A stretch of DNA of 64,000 bases from Bin87 sp965220505 (GTDB lineage Bacteria > Chloroflexota > Dehalococcoidia > Lucifugimonadales > UBA3495), in the NCBI GenBank assembly GCA_965220505.1, contig CBDCQE010000002.1, forward strand, positions 124,001 to 188,000, in the 5' to 3' direction. How positions within the stretch are numbered: position 1 is the stretch's first letter; every line of letters begins with the position of its first letter. The translations under genes were made by a program, and so were the position numbers. Below, one piece after another: positions 15,471 to 24,164 of the stretch. Below the pieces are notes generated by a model. It was not told the DNA's origin. It saw nothing but the letters and a program-made list of their open reading frames with translations, and ran no database searches.

Positions 15471-16451
15471 ATGAGTCTTGGTCTATGCGTACTCGGGTGT
15501 GGGTCTTTCGCGGCGGTGTTTGCCAGGTCGATGGCCCAACTCGCCGGCGAGGTCGACCTGTACTTCGCCAGCCGTGACCTACCCCGGGCGCGGGACTACG
15601 CCGTCCGGTTCAACGGTGCGGACGCGTTCGGTTCCTACGAGCAGGCCGTAGCCGACCCCAGGGTGGAGGCCGTCTACGTCTGCACGCCGCATCACCTGCA
15701 CCGGGATCACGCGTCGCTGGCGTTTCGCGCCGGAAAGCACGTGCTGGTGGAAAAGCCCATCGCCGGGACGATGGCGGACGCCGAAGCCATGATTGCCGAG
15801 GCCGAATCAACCGCAGTCACCTTCATGGTGGCCGAAAACTACCGGTTCCTGCCGCCGGTGCGGGAGGCGAAACGGTTGATCGACGACGGCCGGGTGGGGC
15901 AGGTGCGGCTGTTGCAGCTGCACGAGCAATACCCGTTCCAGCCGGGCGGATGGCGCAGCCGCAGGGATCTGAACGGCGGCGGCGTGCTCATCGACGGCGG
16001 CATCCACAAGCTGAGCGCGGTAGCGTACCTGGCGGGCCAGCCCACCGAGGTGTACGCGCGGGAGGTGCTGCCCGGCCATCCGGGGTTGGAGGCCGAGGAC
16101 GGAGTGGTGGTGATCACCCGCGACGATGACGGAGTGGTTGGGGTTATCAACCATTCTTGGAGCGTGGCGCCACCCAGCCCGCACTCATGGGTCTCGATCG
16201 CGGGCTCGGAGGCGACGCTGCACTTCGAGCCGGGCCGGCCGTGGCTACGGATAACCGACGCGGTATCGGAGACAACGGTTGACCTAGACGACTACGGCAA
16301 CGGGCTGGTTCCCATGGTGCGGGAGTTTCTGGACAGCATCCAGGAGAGCCGGCCGCCGGCCCTGACCGGCGCGGACGGGCGGGCCGACCTGGCGATGGTG
16401 CTGGCGGCGTATGAGTCGATGGAGACCGGCTTGCCGGTACGCTTGCCCTGA
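15471..16451 (+). CDS. Gfo/Idh/MocA-family oxidoreductase
   Basis: The 326-residue protein has an N-terminal Rossmann domain (LCVLGCGSFAAVFARSM), the VEAVYVCTPHHLHRDHA segment and the hallmark HVLVEKPIAGTMADAEAMI, whose EKP Lys is catalytic in the family. A C-terminal alpha/beta domain follows with GGGVLIDGGIHKLSAVAYLAG, which contains the usual D-x-G-x-H active-site helix. These enzymes oxidise or reduce sugars or other polyols with NAD(P). The ATG at 15471 is used because the frame upstream lies in intergenic repeat sequence. Substrate unknown. Confidence 0.9.
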   Translation: MSLGLCVLGCGSFAAVFARSMAQLAGEVDLYFASRDLPRARDYAVRFNGADAFGSYEQAVADPRVEAVYVCTPHHLHRDHASLAFRAGKHVLVEKPIAGTMADAEAMIAEAESTAVTFMVAENYRFLPPVREAKRLIDDGRVGQVRLLQLHEQYPFQPGGWRSRRDLNGGGVLIDGGIHKLSAVAYLAGQPTEVYAREVLPGHPGLEAEDGVVVITRDDDGVVGVINHSWSVAPPSPHSWVSIAGSEATLHFEPGRPWLRITDAVSETTVDLDDYGNGLVPMVREFLDSIQESRPPALTGADGRADLAMVLAAYESMETGLPVRLP

Positions 16452-16466
16452 TCTGAGAGGTTCCAG

Positions 16467-17909
16467 TTACACCGAAGTCTGCGTGATCACGCGAGGCGCG
16501 ACCTTGCGGGAGAGCCAGCGGCCGTCGGCGGAGCTGCCCAGAAGCTGACCGTCGCGGACGATGACCTTGCCGCGCAGGATGGTCATGATCGGGTAGCCCT
16601 CGCACTGGAAGCCGTCCCAGATGGAGTAGTCGGACTCGGCGTGCAACTCTTCCACGGTGATGGTCTTCTTCAGGTTGGGGTCGAAGAGGACGATGTCGGC
16701 GTCGCTGCCCACGGCGATGGCGCCCTTCTGCGGGTACATGCCCAGGATCTTAGCGGCGTTGGTGGAGGTGATGGCAGCGAACCGCTCCAGGTCAATGCGC
16801 CCGTTGGCGGCCAGCTTGGTGTAGGTGACAGCCATGCGGGTTTCGATGCCGTTGTGGCCGCCACACAGGGTGCGTATGGTGTCGCCGGCCAGCTTGATGT
16901 TCTTGTAGGTGGTCCACTCGTCGGTGGCGGTGGTGCAGATGGGGCCGTCCACCAGTCCCTGCTGCAGGGCGTCGCGGTCGTCGGAGAACTTGATGGCGGG
17001 ATAGGTGTGGATGGCCAGGCCGTCGGGCTTAAGGTAGTCGTCGCAGGTGAACTCCAGGTAGTTGTGCAGAGCCTCGCCGTAGACGGGGAGCTGCGCGGCC
17101 CGCGCCTCGGCGATGGCGGCGACGCCCTCCTTGGCCGTGGTGTGGACGAAGTAGATGCCGGTCTCGGTCTTCTGGGCCAGCCGCACCACTTTCCTGAAAG
17201 AAATGTCTTCGGAGATGTTGTTGTGGGCCAGGTGGAGGTTGGAGCCGTGGTCGCGGCCCTCGCGCTCCAGCTTCTCCTCCATGTAGGTGACGATGTCGTC
17301 CTCCTCGGCGTGGACGGCCATGATGCCGCCGTGCTTGCCGACCTCCTGGAAGATCTCCCACAGGTGGCCCATAGGAACCCGAGCGTGGAACGTGGTGAAA
17401 ATCTTGAAGCTGGCCACGCCGGACTGGATGGCCTCGCCGATTTCGCCCATGGTGCTGGGCGGGATGGCGCCGGCCAGGATGTAATGGAAGGTGTAGTCGG
17501 TGTAGGAGTGCCCGCGGAAGGTGTCCCGGCGCGTCTCGATCTGGGCCATGATGGGGTCGGACGGCGGGACTGCGCCCGGCGTGAGCGGCAACGCCCCGGC
17601 GAAGTCAACGTAGGTGGTGACGCCACCGAAGGCGGCGGCGCGGCTGGCGGCCTCGGGCGGCTGGGTGAACACGCCGTCGTCGCCGCCGGCCCAGTAGTCG
17701 GGCACGGGCACGTTGATGTGGGCGTGGGGTTCGATGCCGCCGGGCAGCACGATCATGCCCGTCGCGTCGATGGTCTCGCCGGCGCCGATGTCGTCCAGCA
17801 CACCCGGAGCGGCCACCGCCGCGATCTGCTCGCCCTGGACGCCGACGTCCCGGAGACCGACTCCGTCCGGTGTGACCACGGTTCCGCCCTTGATGATCAA
17901 GTCCAGCAT
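16467..17909 (-). CDS. Dihydropyrimidinase / D-hydantoinase family cyclic amidohydrolase
   Basis: The 480-residue protein matches hydantoinases in length and motifs: HxH at H62 and H64 (GGIEPHAH), the carboxylated metal-bridging Lys at K169 (ASFKIFTTF), metal His at H200 and H256, and an Asp at D330 (TATDEW). It hydrolyses cyclic amides such as dihydropyrimidines or hydantoins. It differs from the commonest pattern GGID-PHTH, so the substrate may not be dihydrouracil. A palindromic leader and a TATAAT lie upstream. No beta-ureidopropionase is adjacent. Confidence 0.9.
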   Translation of the reverse strand: MLDLIIKGGTVVTPDGVGLRDVGVQGEQIAAVAAPGVLDDIGAGETIDATGMIVLPGGIEPHAHINVPVPDYWAGGDDGVFTQPPEAASRAAAFGGVTTYVDFAGALPLTPGAVPPSDPIMAQIETRRDTFRGHSYTDYTFHYILAGAIPPSTMGEIGEAIQSGVASFKIFTTFHARVPMGHLWEIFQEVGKHGGIMAVHAEEDDIVTYMEEKLEREGRDHGSNLHLAHNNISEDISFRKVVRLAQKTETGIYFVHTTAKEGVAAIAEARAAQLPVYGEALHNYLEFTCDDYLKPDGLAIHTYPAIKFSDDRDALQQGLVDGPICTTATDEWTTYKNIKLAGDTIRTLCGGHNGIETRMAVTYTKLAANGRIDLERFAAITSTNAAKILGMYPQKGAIAVGSDADIVLFDPNLKKTITVEELHAESDYSIWDGFQCEGYPIMTILRGKVIVRDGQLLGSSADGRWLSRKVAPRVITQTSV

Positions 17910-17942
17910 GATTCCCTCCCCGACGTGCGTGTTTCGGACACT

Positions 17943-17968
17943 GGCGAAAACGCTTTACAGTTTTCGCC
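17943..17968. promoter_or_regulatory. Perfect inverted repeat in the hydantoinase leader
   Basis: GGCGAAAAC and GTTTTCGCC form a perfect 9-bp inverted repeat around an eight-base loop. It sits between the TATAAT at 17982-17987 and the start codon at 17909, so it would be in the 5' leader. It could be a regulator binding site or an RNA hairpin. Confidence 0.5.
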
Positions 17969-17981
17969 TGAATTGGGCGCG

Positions 17982-17987
17982 ATTATA
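17982..17987 (-). promoter_or_regulatory. -10 element of the hydantoinase gene
   Basis: TATAAT on the minus strand, 73 bases before the start codon. No -35 match. Confidence 0.4.
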
Positions 17988-18038
17988 GCGCGGGATGAAC
18001 TGGAGCATGTGGCCGCGGCTGGCCTGCCCCAAAGTATT

Positions 18039-18148
18039 CGTCAGAAGCAGGATTCACGGGATTATCGGATTTTCAGGATTGTGGTGATACTCAGCACCAT
18101 CTACTCAATCTTGATAATCCTCAAATCCGGGAAATCCTGCTTCTGACG
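18039..18148. repeat. Family B element, copy 2
   Basis: 110 bp bounded by CGTCAGAAGCAGGATT and AATCCTGCTTCTGACG, a perfect inverted pair. Note the compensatory change relative to copy 1 (AAG versus AAT in both arms). It lies between the hydantoinase promoter and the 3' end of the MmgE/PrpD gene. Confidence 0.9.
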
Positions 18149-18166
18149 ATTGGGCCATAACGCAGG

Positions 18167-19510
18167 TCAGGCTCTTCCCACGGCCACGTTGCCGAGGACG
18201 GCCATGAGGTCCGCCGTGTCGTCGAGGCTTTCGAGGTTTTCCAGCATCTCCAGCACGCGCTCGGTGTCGGCGTCGGAGAGGGCACGGGTGAAGCAGTCGC
18301 GGACCTTGGCCAGGCGTTGTTCCCGGGACATGGGGTTCCCTGCGGAACCGCTGAAGGCGGAGCACTCGGCGCTGACGGTGGTACCGTCCTTGAGGACGGC
18401 AGTGGCGAGGGTCGCGCCCGATTCGGGTCCCTCGGGCTCCACACTGATGCGAGCGAGCATGGCGTCCATGTCCGGAGCGAAGCGGCGGGCGTCGGTGAAG
18501 GTGTCGATGCCAACGTGTCCGTCCAGCAGGGCGGCGGCAGCGCAGTATTCCACGCTGAACTTGCCGTCCAGCCCGCTGCGGGGCGCCGGGCCGGAATGGC
18601 CCCTTCCCTGGCGGCGGATGGTCACCTGCTGGATGTCGTTGGGGTCGACGCCGTTCTGCTCGCGGAGGTTGAGGGCGGCCTCTATGGCGTTCTGCATGTA
18701 GACCTGGGCCGGGAAGCGCTTGATGTCGAAGCCGGGGTCGATCAGCCGCCACGACGCGCCGAGGCCGCCGGTGGCGACGTCCCAGTCGAACTCTCCGCCG
18801 AACAGAGCGGCCGCGTAGCCCACGGGAGATTCCAGGGCCTCGTCGCTGGCGGTGTAGCCCATGCCGGCCAGGATGCCAGCCTCCGCTCCCATGCGAGCGG
18901 CGTTGCCCGGGTGGGTGGACTTGACCATGGTGCCGGTGTTGGCGGTGAGCCCACCGGTGCGGGAGGCGGCGATGCCCAGGGCCATCAGGGTCTGCTCGGC
19001 GTCCAGGCCCAGGGTCTTGGCGGATGCGGCCGCGCCGCCCAGCGGGCCAACCAGTCCCGGCGGGTGGTAACCGGGCCGAGTGGCCGGCGCGGAAGCCTGC
19101 CGCAACCGTCCCTGGATTTCCCAGCCCAGCACGTAGGCAGTGACGACCTGTTTGCCGGGCGTGTGGTGTTGCTCGGCCAGCGCCAGCGCAGCGGGCAGGC
19201 AAGACGAGGTTCCGTGGGTGGGCGGGAAGCCCTGGATCTCGTAGTCCAGGCAGTGCCCGAAGACACCGTTAGCAAAAGCGGCCGCCGGCGGATTGGTTTT
19301 ATAGCCCCAGCCCACCACCGATGCCTGGGGCGCGCCGCCGGCGTCCCGCACGTAACGTCCGATGATGTCGGCCAGTTCCTGGATCGAACCGGCAGCCACG
19401 TTGGCCACGCCGTCCAGGATGGCGATCTTGGCGGCATCCACCACCGGGGGCGGCAGGTCGGCAAAGTCGGTGTCGGCGATGAACTGGGCCAAGGTGCGGG
19501 TTGCGGTCAT
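18167..19510 (-). CDS. MmgE/PrpD family protein
   Basis: The 447-residue protein matches the MmgE/PrpD family (2-methylcitrate dehydratase and aconitate decarboxylase-like lyases) in length and layout. It has an all-helical N-terminal domain with ILDGVANVAAGS and AAAFANGVFGHCLDYEI, then GTSSCLPAALALAE and GWEIQGRL, the HPPGLVGPLGGAAASAKTLGL stretch, and the KSTHPGNAARMGAEAG segment with its conserved Lys/His. A C-terminal lid follows. Members eliminate water or CO2 from polycarboxylic acids; the substrate here is not evident. No prpBC genes are nearby. Confidence 0.9.
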   Translation of the reverse strand: MTATRTLAQFIADTDFADLPPPVVDAAKIAILDGVANVAAGSIQELADIIGRYVRDAGGAPQASVVGWGYKTNPPAAAFANGVFGHCLDYEIQGFPPTHGTSSCLPAALALAEQHHTPGKQVVTAYVLGWEIQGRLRQASAPATRPGYHPPGLVGPLGGAAASAKTLGLDAEQTLMALGIAASRTGGLTANTGTMVKSTHPGNAARMGAEAGILAGMGYTASDEALESPVGYAAALFGGEFDWDVATGGLGASWRLIDPGFDIKRFPAQVYMQNAIEAALNLREQNGVDPNDIQQVTIRRQGRGHSGPAPRSGLDGKFSVEYCAAAALLDGHVGIDTFTDARRFAPDMDAMLARISVEPEGPESGATLATAVLKDGTTVSAECSAFSGSAGNPMSREQRLAKVRDCFTRALSDADTERVLEMLENLESLDDTADLMAVLGNVAVGRA

Positions 19511-19536
19511 GGGTCAATTACCTCGCTGGTGAAAAT

Positions 19537-19646
19537 CGTCAGAATCAGGATTTGCCGGATTTGAAGATTATCAGGATTAGGAACGTCTTGCCGCAAATGG
19601 TTTCAGTCCGGTAAATCCCCATATCCCGAAAATCCTGATTCTGACG
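19537..19646. repeat. Family B element, copy 3
   Basis: 110 bp bounded by CGTCAGAATCAGGATTT and AAATCCTGATTCTGACG with internal AGGATT motifs. It occupies most of the divergent gap between MmgE/PrpD (minus) and the VOC gene (plus), ending 25 bases before a TATAAT. Confidence 0.9.
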
Positions 19647-19670
19647 ATTTTGTGATACTCGGTTGCAGGC

Positions 19671-19676
19671 TATAAT
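19671..19676 (+). promoter_or_regulatory. -10 element for the VOC gene pair
   Basis: Perfect TATAAT, 31 bases before the ATG at 19707, just outside the family B element. Confidence 0.45.
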
Positions 19677-19706
19677 GCCCCGACATCAGTTTGGGGGGGC
19701 GCCACT

Positions 19707-20117
19707 ATGGCCAAAATCAAGCACATTGCCATCACCTGCGAGAACCCGGATGAGGTGGCGACGTTCTACAAGGAAGGGTTCGACCTGTTCGAAGTCGCCC
19801 GCAACGCCCGGCAGATCCAGCTTTCCGACGGCGACATCAACCTGACCATCCTCAAGTGGAAGACCAACGAGGACGCCGATGTCGGCCCCAACGGCGAGAA
19901 CTACGATGGGATCCATCACATCGGATTCCAGGTAGACGACCTGGAGGAGACCGGGGCCAAGCTGCGGGAGATCAACGGCGAAGAAATCGTACGACGCGAT
20001 GTTGCCGCCGACGGCCAGCCCCGCGCCCCACGGGCCGAGGAGAAGTGGGCGGGTCCCAACGGGCAGGTGCTGGACATTTCGGAGCCGGGCTGGCTGCACA
20101 AGCTGCCTATGGATTAG
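19707..20117 (+). CDS. VOC-family (glyoxalase-like) protein
   Basis: The 136-residue single VOC module begins IKHIAITCENPDEVATFYKEGFDLFEV with a first-strand His, has a DGIHHIGFQVDDLEETGAKL second half, and ends with NGQVLDISEPGW. It has one each of the His residues expected for a metal site and is probably a dimer. The reaction is not predictable. A Gly-rich GGGGGG Shine-Dalgarno-like tract precedes the ATG. A second VOC gene follows 61 bases downstream. Confidence 0.82.
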   Translation: MAKIKHIAITCENPDEVATFYKEGFDLFEVARNARQIQLSDGDINLTILKWKTNEDADVGPNGENYDGIHHIGFQVDDLEETGAKLREINGEEIVRRDVAADGQPRAPRAEEKWAGPNGQVLDISEPGWLHKLPMD

Positions 20118-20178
20118 GACGTATGGACTCCGGCTTTCGCCGGAGTGACGGTGTGATTTGCCAAGGGAGACAAATGTT

Positions 20179-20628
20179 ATGGAAGCAACCTGCGTGACCC
20201 ACATTGGAATCTGCGTCAGAGACATGGACAGGTCCCTGGAGTTCTACCGGGACGCATTGGGCATGAAGGTCCTGGGCGACCGCATGACCGATCCCACCGA
20301 GCACGGGCGGACGCACAACTACCTGAAACCACGACAGGCACGACGCTGGGTCAGCCTGGCCTACGGCGACGGGGCCACGCCTACGCTGACCCTGACCAGC
20401 CATCCCGGCGAGGATTCCGACGGGGAGCCCATCAAACTGGACATGGTGGGCATCAGCCACATCTCCTTTGGGGTCGCCGACGTGAAGAGTCTAACTCACG
20501 AGCTGCTGGACAAGGGTGTGGAGCTGGCCGGACCCGTCGAGTCTTTCACCGACGCCGACGGGGATATTCGCAGCATCTACGTGTTTGACCCGGACGGGAT
20601 ATTGGTGCAGTTCAATACTCCGCATTAG
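20179..20628 (+). CDS. VOC-family (glyoxalase-like) protein
   Basis: A 149-residue VOC module: CVTHIGICVRDMDRSLEFYRDALGM, a middle strand VGISHISFGVADVKSLTHEL, and a terminal IRSIYVFDPDGILVQF, in which the metal-binding positions (His, His, and the acidic residue in FDPDG) look intact. It resembles glyoxalase I and fosfomycin-resistance type proteins in layout. The start is at 20179 because GGGAGA lies seven bases upstream; the frame extends to 20158 without support. It is probably co-transcribed with the previous VOC gene. Confidence 0.85.
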   Translation: MEATCVTHIGICVRDMDRSLEFYRDALGMKVLGDRMTDPTEHGRTHNYLKPRQARRWVSLAYGDGATPTLTLTSHPGEDSDGEPIKLDMVGISHISFGVADVKSLTHELLDKGVELAGPVESFTDADGDIRSIYVFDPDGILVQFNTPH

Positions 20629-20656
20629 GCGCCAAATCCTGCTGAACAAAGCGAAA

Positions 20657-20681
20657 CGCCCGGGGAGCAATTCCCCGGGCG
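20657..20681. terminator. Bidirectional terminator hairpin between convergent genes
   Basis: CGCCCGGGGA and TCCCCGGGCG form a perfect 10-bp GC-rich stem with a five-base loop. It lies between the plus-strand VOC gene and the minus-strand CapA-like gene. On the minus strand it is followed by a T-rich stretch (CGTTTCGCTTTGTT), so it should terminate the CapA-like transcript and may serve both. Confidence 0.8.
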
Positions 20682-20704
20682 CTACAGTTTGCGAACCGCA
20701 GAGT

Positions 20705-22075
20705 TTAGACGCGGATGACACCCACTAGGTCGCCTTCAGACTCCTCGATGGAGATCTCGGTGCCGAAGGGGCGGGAGACTTCCTGCAGCCAGGTCAGCGT
20801 CTCGCGGGCGATGGGTTCATCCGCCAGCACGGGGCGGCCCCGCTGGGCAATGGGTCGGCCAAAGCCCATGTCGATGGGGTGCAGGATGACCTCTTTCAGG
20901 TCGCCGCCGGCGTAGTTGCACACCGCGACCACACTCTGCCAGAACACCGGGTCGGCGGCGAAGGCGCGGGTGCCGCCGCCGGAGCGGGTGTCCAGGTAGT
21001 CGCCGGGGGTGCTGTTGAAGTCCAGGCCGAAACGCCGGTAGGACTCGTGGGGCAGCCACAGGACGCTCTCGTTCTGGAAGATGAAGTTGCCTAGGCTGTA
21101 GAAGATGGGCCGGTTCTTGTAGATCTCGATGCCCCGCAGGAAGTGCGGGCCGTGACCCACGAAGGCGGCGCAACCCTGGTCGATGGTCCAGCGGGCGAAG
21201 TCCACCAGGAAGTGGGGCGGAGAAATGCGGGAATGGCCGTGGAAGTCGCCATCGGGTCCGCTCTCGTGGCAGTGGACGCCGTAGACCTGCCAGTCCGATA
21301 GTTTCTGCGCCCCTCGGATCCAGTTGCCGATGCCGAGGCGGTCCTCCTCGTTCAGGGCAGTGCGAACGGCAAAGGTCTCGTCGAGGATGAACTTGTGCTC
21401 CAGGAACTCGACCTCAGCGCTGTCGTCGGCCGCGTCCTGGTTGCCGCGGAAGCCGAAGTGGCGCATGAAGGCGTGCTCTTCCTCGTAGCCCAGCTCCAGG
21501 TTGGCCTTGCGCAGGGCGTCGAACACGTCCTGCTGCACGTGGTGGGTGATGTCGTGGCGCAGGGCGTTGACGCCGGGGCGACCGGCGAAGTCGGGCCGGC
21601 CGGCGCCGGCGCGAGAGGTCTCGCTGAAGGTGCTGGTGGCGCTCATCACCGCCACGCGGCCCCGGGCGGAGTCGACGTAAGCGGGGGAACGGGCCTCGTC
21701 CAGGTTGCGTCCGCCGCCGGCGTGGGGCAAATCGACATCCTTGCAGTGCTCCAGGGTGGTCAGAAAACCGCCCTCGGAGAAGTCGAAGGAGTGGTTGTTG
21801 GCGGTGGTGACGGCGTTGATGCCCATCCACTTGAGCTCGTCAAGGTTCTTGGGGTCGGAGCGGGTGTAGGTGGCGCTGCTCCACTGCCAGCTGCTCTCGT
21901 AGTCGTGGAAGAGCATCTCCAGGTTGACCAGCGACACGTCGGCTTCCCGCAGGATGTCCACCAGCTTGAGGAAGCGGGGTTCCTGGAAAGCCTGCATCCG
22001 CCGGGTGATCATGGCGTCGCCGCCCAGGGCGATGGAAATATCGTGGCGCTCGGCATCGTAAATAGTTGTGGTCAT
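20705..22075 (-). CDS. CapA-family (poly-gamma-glutamate synthesis-like) protein
   Basis: The 456-residue protein has CapA/PgsA-type metallophosphatase-like motifs: ISIALGGDAMITRRM, DVSLVNLEMLF, INAVTTANNHSFDFSEGGF (the N-x-H-x-x-D motif), VYGVHCHE, and CAAFVGHGPHFLRGIEIYKNRPIFYSLGNFIFQ (GHGPH and SLGNF). CapA proteins act in poly-glutamate capsule handling, but many homologues are soluble enzymes of unknown substrate. No signal peptide is seen. The ATG at 22075 is chosen because AAGGAG lies five bases upstream. Confidence 0.87.
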   Translation of the reverse strand: MTTTIYDAERHDISIALGGDAMITRRMQAFQEPRFLKLVDILREADVSLVNLEMLFHDYESSWQWSSATYTRSDPKNLDELKWMGINAVTTANNHSFDFSEGGFLTTLEHCKDVDLPHAGGGRNLDEARSPAYVDSARGRVAVMSATSTFSETSRAGAGRPDFAGRPGVNALRHDITHHVQQDVFDALRKANLELGYEEEHAFMRHFGFRGNQDAADDSAEVEFLEHKFILDETFAVRTALNEEDRLGIGNWIRGAQKLSDWQVYGVHCHESGPDGDFHGHSRISPPHFLVDFARWTIDQGCAAFVGHGPHFLRGIEIYKNRPIFYSLGNFIFQNESVLWLPHESYRRFGLDFNSTPGDYLDTRSGGGTRAFAADPVFWQSVVAVCNYAGGDLKEVILHPIDMGFGRPIAQRGRPVLADEPIARETLTWLQEVSRPFGTEISIEESEGDLVGVIRV

Positions 22076-22122
22076 GTTGGCTCCTTGCTGGGTTGGGACA
22101 AGGGTGTAGTCAGGTGGCGGCA

Positions 22123-22872
22123 TCAGCGATCTTGGGAAAGCTGCGCTTCCAGTTCGCGGATCCGCTGTTCGGCCTGCATCCGAGCCTCGCGTTCGGCCTG
22201 GAGACGGGCTTCGGTCTGGAGGCGGGCGGCGCGCTCCTGGTCAACGCGCTCCTGCAAGTCATCAAAGGTGACTATGTGCCGCTCCGTGGCCGGGTCGTAC
22301 CAGCTCAACACCCCACGCTCCCAACGCAGGTGAAGGTTCAACACTGGGCTGTACCCCTGCAATACGTCCTCCGCCAACTGGTCAATCGGCATCGGCACGT
22401 ACACACCGTTCTCCAGCCGGTCTCCGGCCAAGCGTGTCCCGTGATGCTGGCCCGTTTCGTCGAACCGCCAGTACTCCAGGATACCCAACCGCGCGTAGTC
22501 CTGACGCTTCGCGCCGGTGTCGGTGTTCGCGGTGCTCGCCGACGCCACCTCCAGCACAAAGTCCGGCGGCTTTCCCTGTTCGGAGACGATGTACCCGTTG
22601 TTGGCCTTGTAAACCTCCGGGTCCACGTCAAATGCAACCATCAGGTCGGGATAGCGCGCCAGATCCCGGAAAGTGCCCGGCGCCGCGACGATCCAGCGGT
22701 CGGCCTCCACCAGGGTGGTCTCGGGGTTGCCCAGATGAACCGCCAAGGCATGGGAACGTCCGGTCTTGAACAGATGATCGAACTGGGTCACTTCGTCGGG
22801 CTCGCGTTCGGGGATGTCGGGCAGGCGGAAGCGGCCCGGGGACGGAGAGGCAAGCTTGGTACGGAAAGGCAT
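22123..22872 (-). CDS. Uma2-family (PD-(D/E)XK) protein with coiled-coil tail
   Basis: The 249-residue protein has the Uma2/DUF820 core: PDLMVAFDVDPEV, then PPDFVLEVASASTANTDTGAKRQDYARLGILEYWRFDETG, and a strand-rich second half. The final 60 residues are an Arg/Glu/Gln coiled coil (LQERVDQERAARLQTEARLQAE) common in this family. Uma2 proteins have a nuclease-like fold, but their role is unclear. It is probably co-transcribed with the CapA-like gene, 47 bases away, and reads divergently from the CoA-transferase. Confidence 0.85.
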   Translation of the reverse strand: MPFRTKLASPSPGRFRLPDIPEREPDEVTQFDHLFKTGRSHALAVHLGNPETTLVEADRWIVAAPGTFRDLARYPDLMVAFDVDPEVYKANNGYIVSEQGKPPDFVLEVASASTANTDTGAKRQDYARLGILEYWRFDETGQHHGTRLAGDRLENGVYVPMPIDQLAEDVLQGYSPVLNLHLRWERGVLSWYDPATERHIVTFDDLQERVDQERAARLQTEARLQAEREARMQAEQRIRELEAQLSQDR

Positions 22873-22907
22873 GGCGCACCCTGGCAATGTGGCAGGCTGT
22901 GGGCCGC

Positions 22908-22944
22908 ATTATACCAGCCGGCCACTCCCGGCCGGTGCTACAAT
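22908..22944. promoter_or_regulatory. Divergent promoter pair flanking a perfect inverted repeat
   Basis: TATAAT on the minus strand (22908-22913, towards Uma2) and TACAAT on the plus strand (22939-22944, towards the CoA-transferase) flank CCGGCC and GGCCGG (22918-22935), a perfect inverted repeat. The plus -10 is eight bases before the ATG at 22953, which predicts a leaderless transcript. The palindrome lies where a regulator could block both promoters. Confidence 0.45.
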
Positions 22945-22952
22945 GCGCCGCG

Positions 22953-24155
22953 ATGACTGCCCCGGAGACACGCCCCAATGCCAAGCCGGCGCTGCCCCTG
23001 AGCGGCTACCGTGCGCTGGACCTGGCCGGGCCCATGGGGGTTTACTGTGGCAAGCTGATGGCGGACATGGGCGCCGAGGTGATCAAGGTCGAGCCGCCCG
23101 GAGGCGACCCGATGCGGGAGATCGGCCCTTTCATTGATGGCAAGCCTGGACCCGGCCGGAGCCTATACTGGCTGCACTTCAACACCAACAAGCGCAGTGT
23201 GACGCTGGACATCGGTACGGCCGAGGGGGCGGCGGCGTTGCGTGATTTGACCATGGCCTCCGACGTGTTGCTGGAGACGGGCCGGCCAGGTCACATGGAC
23301 TCGCTGGGTTTGGGATATAACAGTCTGGCTGCCGCTGCACCCGGGTTAGTTTACGCGTCCATCACTCCATTCGGGCAGACCGGGCCGTACCGCGACTACA
23401 AGGCGTCGGACCTGGTGGGCTTTGCCATGGGCGGGTACATGTACGTCACGGGCTGGCCGCACACGCCGCCGACGAAACTGTGGGGCTCGCAGGCCTATAA
23501 CACGGCGTCGAACCGCGCCTATATCGCCATCCTGCTGGCCCTGTACCACCGCACCATGACCGGCGAGGGGCAGTACATCGACGTGTCCATGCAGGAGGCG
23601 GTGGCGGCCACCACCGAGCACGTGAACACGACCTACAACTACACCGGCGAGTCGGCGGTGCGCTGCGGGTTCCGGCATGGCGGCCAGTTCGTCGCCACCT
23701 GGCGGTGCAAGGACGGCTACGCCAGCATCACCACCAACACCCGCAAGGCGTGGGACGACCTGCGCGCCTGGATGGACCGGGACGGCATGGCCGGCGACCT
23801 GATGGACACGCAGTACGACGACCACTTCGTCCTGCGGGGCGAGCACTCGGCCCACATCGAAGCCCTGGTGGAGCGGTGGGCCATGACGCACACGCGGCAG
23901 GAGATAACCGAGTTCGGCCAGTCCAACCACCACCCGTGGGGTCCCGCGGTTACGGCCGATGAAATCCTGCAAAACGAGCAGTTGTGGGGCCGGGCGTACC
24001 TGACCGCCGTAGAATCGTCTGATGGCGGCCCGTCCATGGTGTATCCGGGAGATCCGTACCGGCTGACCGAGTTCCAACAGCCGGTACGCCGGACCGCGCC
24101 GTCCCCCGGGGAGCACAACGCTGAAATCCTGGGCGGGATATTGGGTCTTTCGTAG
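22953..24155 (+). CDS. CaiB/BaiF-family CoA-transferase
   Basis: The 400-residue protein is a class III CoA-transferase: YRALDLAGPMGVYCGKLMADMGAEVIKVEPPGGDPMR near the N-terminus, FNTNKRSVTLDI, YASITPFGQTGPYRDYKASDLVGFAMGGYMYVTG, and SNRAYIAILLALYHRTMTGEGQYIDVSMQEA. The conserved catalytic Asp of the family corresponds to the DLVG or the following Asp region. It moves CoA between carboxylic acids; the acids are unknown. The start is the ATG at 22953; the upstream frame crosses the promoter. Confidence 0.92.
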   Translation: MTAPETRPNAKPALPLSGYRALDLAGPMGVYCGKLMADMGAEVIKVEPPGGDPMREIGPFIDGKPGPGRSLYWLHFNTNKRSVTLDIGTAEGAAALRDLTMASDVLLETGRPGHMDSLGLGYNSLAAAAPGLVYASITPFGQTGPYRDYKASDLVGFAMGGYMYVTGWPHTPPTKLWGSQAYNTASNRAYIAILLALYHRTMTGEGQYIDVSMQEAVAATTEHVNTTYNYTGESAVRCGFRHGGQFVATWRCKDGYASITTNTRKAWDDLRAWMDRDGMAGDLMDTQYDDHFVLRGEHSAHIEALVERWAMTHTRQEITEFGQSNHHPWGPAVTADEILQNEQLWGRAYLTAVESSDGGPSMVYPGDPYRLTEFQQPVRRTAPSPGEHNAEILGGILGLS

Positions 24156-24164
24156 GGGAACTTT

